Shown here in pieces: positions 5,315-6,377 of a stretch of DNA of 6,377 nucleotides. Each line of letters starts with the position of its first letter. Positions within the stretch are counted from its first letter, which is position 1. Under the pieces are notes generated by a model. The model did no database searches. It saw only the letters and a program-made list of their open reading frames with translations, and had not been told where the DNA came from. The translations under genes and the position numbers were made by a program. The stretch is from Planococcaceae bacterium UBA3370. GTDB lineage: Bacteria > Bacillota > Bacilli > Bacillales_A > Planococcaceae. The DNA is taken from NCBI GenBank assembly GCA_002360295.1, contig DEQI01000106.1, positions 1-6,377 of the forward strand, written 5' to 3'.

Positions 5315-6377
5315 AAAAGAGTAAATTTCGTTTCCAACGAGGAGCCTTCCTGATGTTTGTATTTTATGGAGGGCTCTTTTTACTATTATTTTCGAGAATC
5401 GTGTATATCCAAGCTACGGGTGAGGTAAACGGATATTCGCTAGCAGCAGAGGCAGCTGCTAGATATTCAAAAGAATATAGTTTAGCTGCTGATAGAGGAC
5501 GTATATTAGATCGAAACGAAAATGTTATTGCAGAAGATACGTTAAGTTACAAATTGATTGCTGTTGTAAGTGATAAAGCAACAACAAACAAAAACAATCC
5601 TCAACATGTTGTTGATCCTGCTAAGACAGCGAAAATATTAGCTGAATATATATCCATGGACGAACAAGACATATATGCCCGTTTAACAAAAGGCGGCAAC
5701 ACCTATCAAGTCGAGTTTGGTTCTGCAGGGCGCAATATTAGTCATGAGGTAATGACTAAAATAGAAGAGCAAGACCTACCGGGTATTATTTTTATTAGTG
5801 ATACGAAGCGTTATTACCCAAATGGTGCATTTGCTTCGCATTTAATTGGCTTTGCACAAGAAGAACAACAAGAAGATAATACGGTGAAAACGGTCGGTAA
5901 AATGGGTCTTGAATATACGTATAATGATCTACTTACAGGAGAGCCAGGTAAGCTAACATATGAAAGTGATCGATACGGCTATTTATTGCCAAATAAAGAG
6001 AAATCGATTCAGCCTGCCAAAGATGGAGCCGACATTTATTTAACGCTTGATAAAACTATTCAAAACTTTTTAGAAGAATCGATGACGAGTGTTTATAACA
6101 AATATAATCCGGAATCAATCACAGCCATTGTGGCCAATCCAAAAACTGGTGAGATTTTAGCGATGTCACAACGACCAACGTTTGACCCGGATACACGTGA
6201 GGGACTTGACTCGAATTGGTTAAATGAAACGATTGAAGAAGTAATTGAACCAGGCTCTACCATGAAAATATTTACCCTTGCAGCCGCAATTGATTCTGAT
6301 AATTGGTACCCGAATGCCACATATCAATCAGGTAGGTACACCATTTTAGATTCGACAATTTATGACCATGATCCAAA
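5311..6377 (+). CDS. pbpB: Septal transpeptidase PBP2B (class B penicillin-binding protein), 3' end cut by window
   Basis: Membrane-anchored D,D-transpeptidase that cross-links septal peptidoglycan with FtsW. The frame is open from ATG 5311 to the window edge, giving 355 codons; the rest, including the SxN and KTG motifs and any PASTA domains, lies outside. A short basic cytoplasmic tail (MKKSKFRFQR) leads into a membrane helix at about 12-34. The dimerisation domain begins with LAADRGRILDRNENVIAEDT (58-77) and contains RYYPNGAFASHLIGFAQ (167-183) and GKMGLEYTYNDLLTGEPGK (196-214). The transpeptidase domain starts near TAIVANPKTGEILAMSQRPTFDP (271-293). The active-site SxxK is in EPGSTMK, with nucleophile S316 (6256-6258) and K319. 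The start overlaps the ftsL stop as ATGA and has only a weak ribosome binding site (AAAGG, 5293-5297), so translational coupling to ftsL is likely. Position directly after ftsL favours PBP2B over SpoVD. Confidence 0.95.
   Translation, partial: MKKSKFRFQRGAFLMFVFYGGLFLLLFSRIVYIQATGEVNGYSLAAEAAARYSKEYSLAADRGRILDRNENVIAEDTLSYKLIAVVSDKATTNKNNPQHVVDPAKTAKILAEYISMDEQDIYARLTKGGNTYQVEFGSAGRNISHEVMTKIEEQDLPGIIFISDTKRYYPNGAFASHLIGFAQEEQQEDNTVKTVGKMGLEYTYNDLLTGEPGKLTYESDRYGYLLPNKEKSIQPAKDGADIYLTLDKTIQNFLEESMTSVYNKYNPESITAIVANPKTGEILAMSQRPTFDPDTREGLDSNWLNETIEEVIEPGSTMKIFTLAAAIDSDNWYPNATYQSGRYTILDSTIYDHDP

Noticed and set aside
1..6377. Search for a novel multi-gene system, CRISPR array, mobile element or RNA gene
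   Set aside because: All the space is accounted for by conserved housekeeping and division genes plus short regulatory regions; no terminal inverted repeats, spacer-repeat pattern, tRNA-like fold or transposase was seen.

Overview
The window looks like an ordinary chromosomal segment of a low-GC Gram-positive bacterium, most likely order Bacillales and plausibly close to Lysinibacillus, Solibacillus or Ureibacillus. The reasons are AT-rich DNA, strong AGGAGG-like ribosome binding sites, a bacillithiol gene (bshC), and the order panE - DUF3397 gene - bshC - mraZ - rsmH - ftsL - PBP2B gene, which is typical of the start of the division and cell-wall (dcw) cluster in this order. The genus is an inference from gene order and protein style, not from a search. 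Every supported gene is on the + strand.

Region by region: positions 1-121 hold the tail of an upstream gene that cannot be read cleanly in one frame. At 118-1020 is a complete 2-dehydropantoate 2-reductase (panE), coupled by a 4-base overlap to a small four-helix membrane protein of the DUF3397 type (1017-1406). An AU-rich stem-loop with a T-run sits on that gene's stop codon. After a 130-base gap comes bshC (1537-3153), for the cysteine-adding enzyme of bacillithiol synthesis. A 364-base non-coding stretch follows. It has a strong intrinsic terminator (3246-3279) and, just before mraZ, an array of GTGG elements on an exact 10-base grid that I read as the MraZ operator. The dcw operon then runs mraZ (3518-3949), rsmH (3975-4925), ftsL (4928-5314) and the PBP2B gene (from 5311, cut by the window edge after 355 codons). 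These genes are tightly packed or overlapping.

How the genes work together: MraZ is expected to repress its own operon through the GTGG array. RsmH methylates C1402 of 16S rRNA. FtsL is a bitopic divisome subunit, and the PBP2B-type transpeptidase makes septal peptidoglycan together with FtsL, DivIC, DivIB and FtsW. The upstream panE and bshC genes are metabolic (pantothenate/CoA and low-molecular-weight thiol) and are separated from the dcw operon by the terminator.

I found no RNA gene, CRISPR array, insertion sequence or unfamiliar multi-gene system. The most interesting signals are regulatory: the phased MraZ operator whose last copy overlaps the mraZ ribosome binding site, the stem-loop over the DUF3397 stop codon, and a perfect 14-base palindrome next to an extended -10-like sequence behind bshC.
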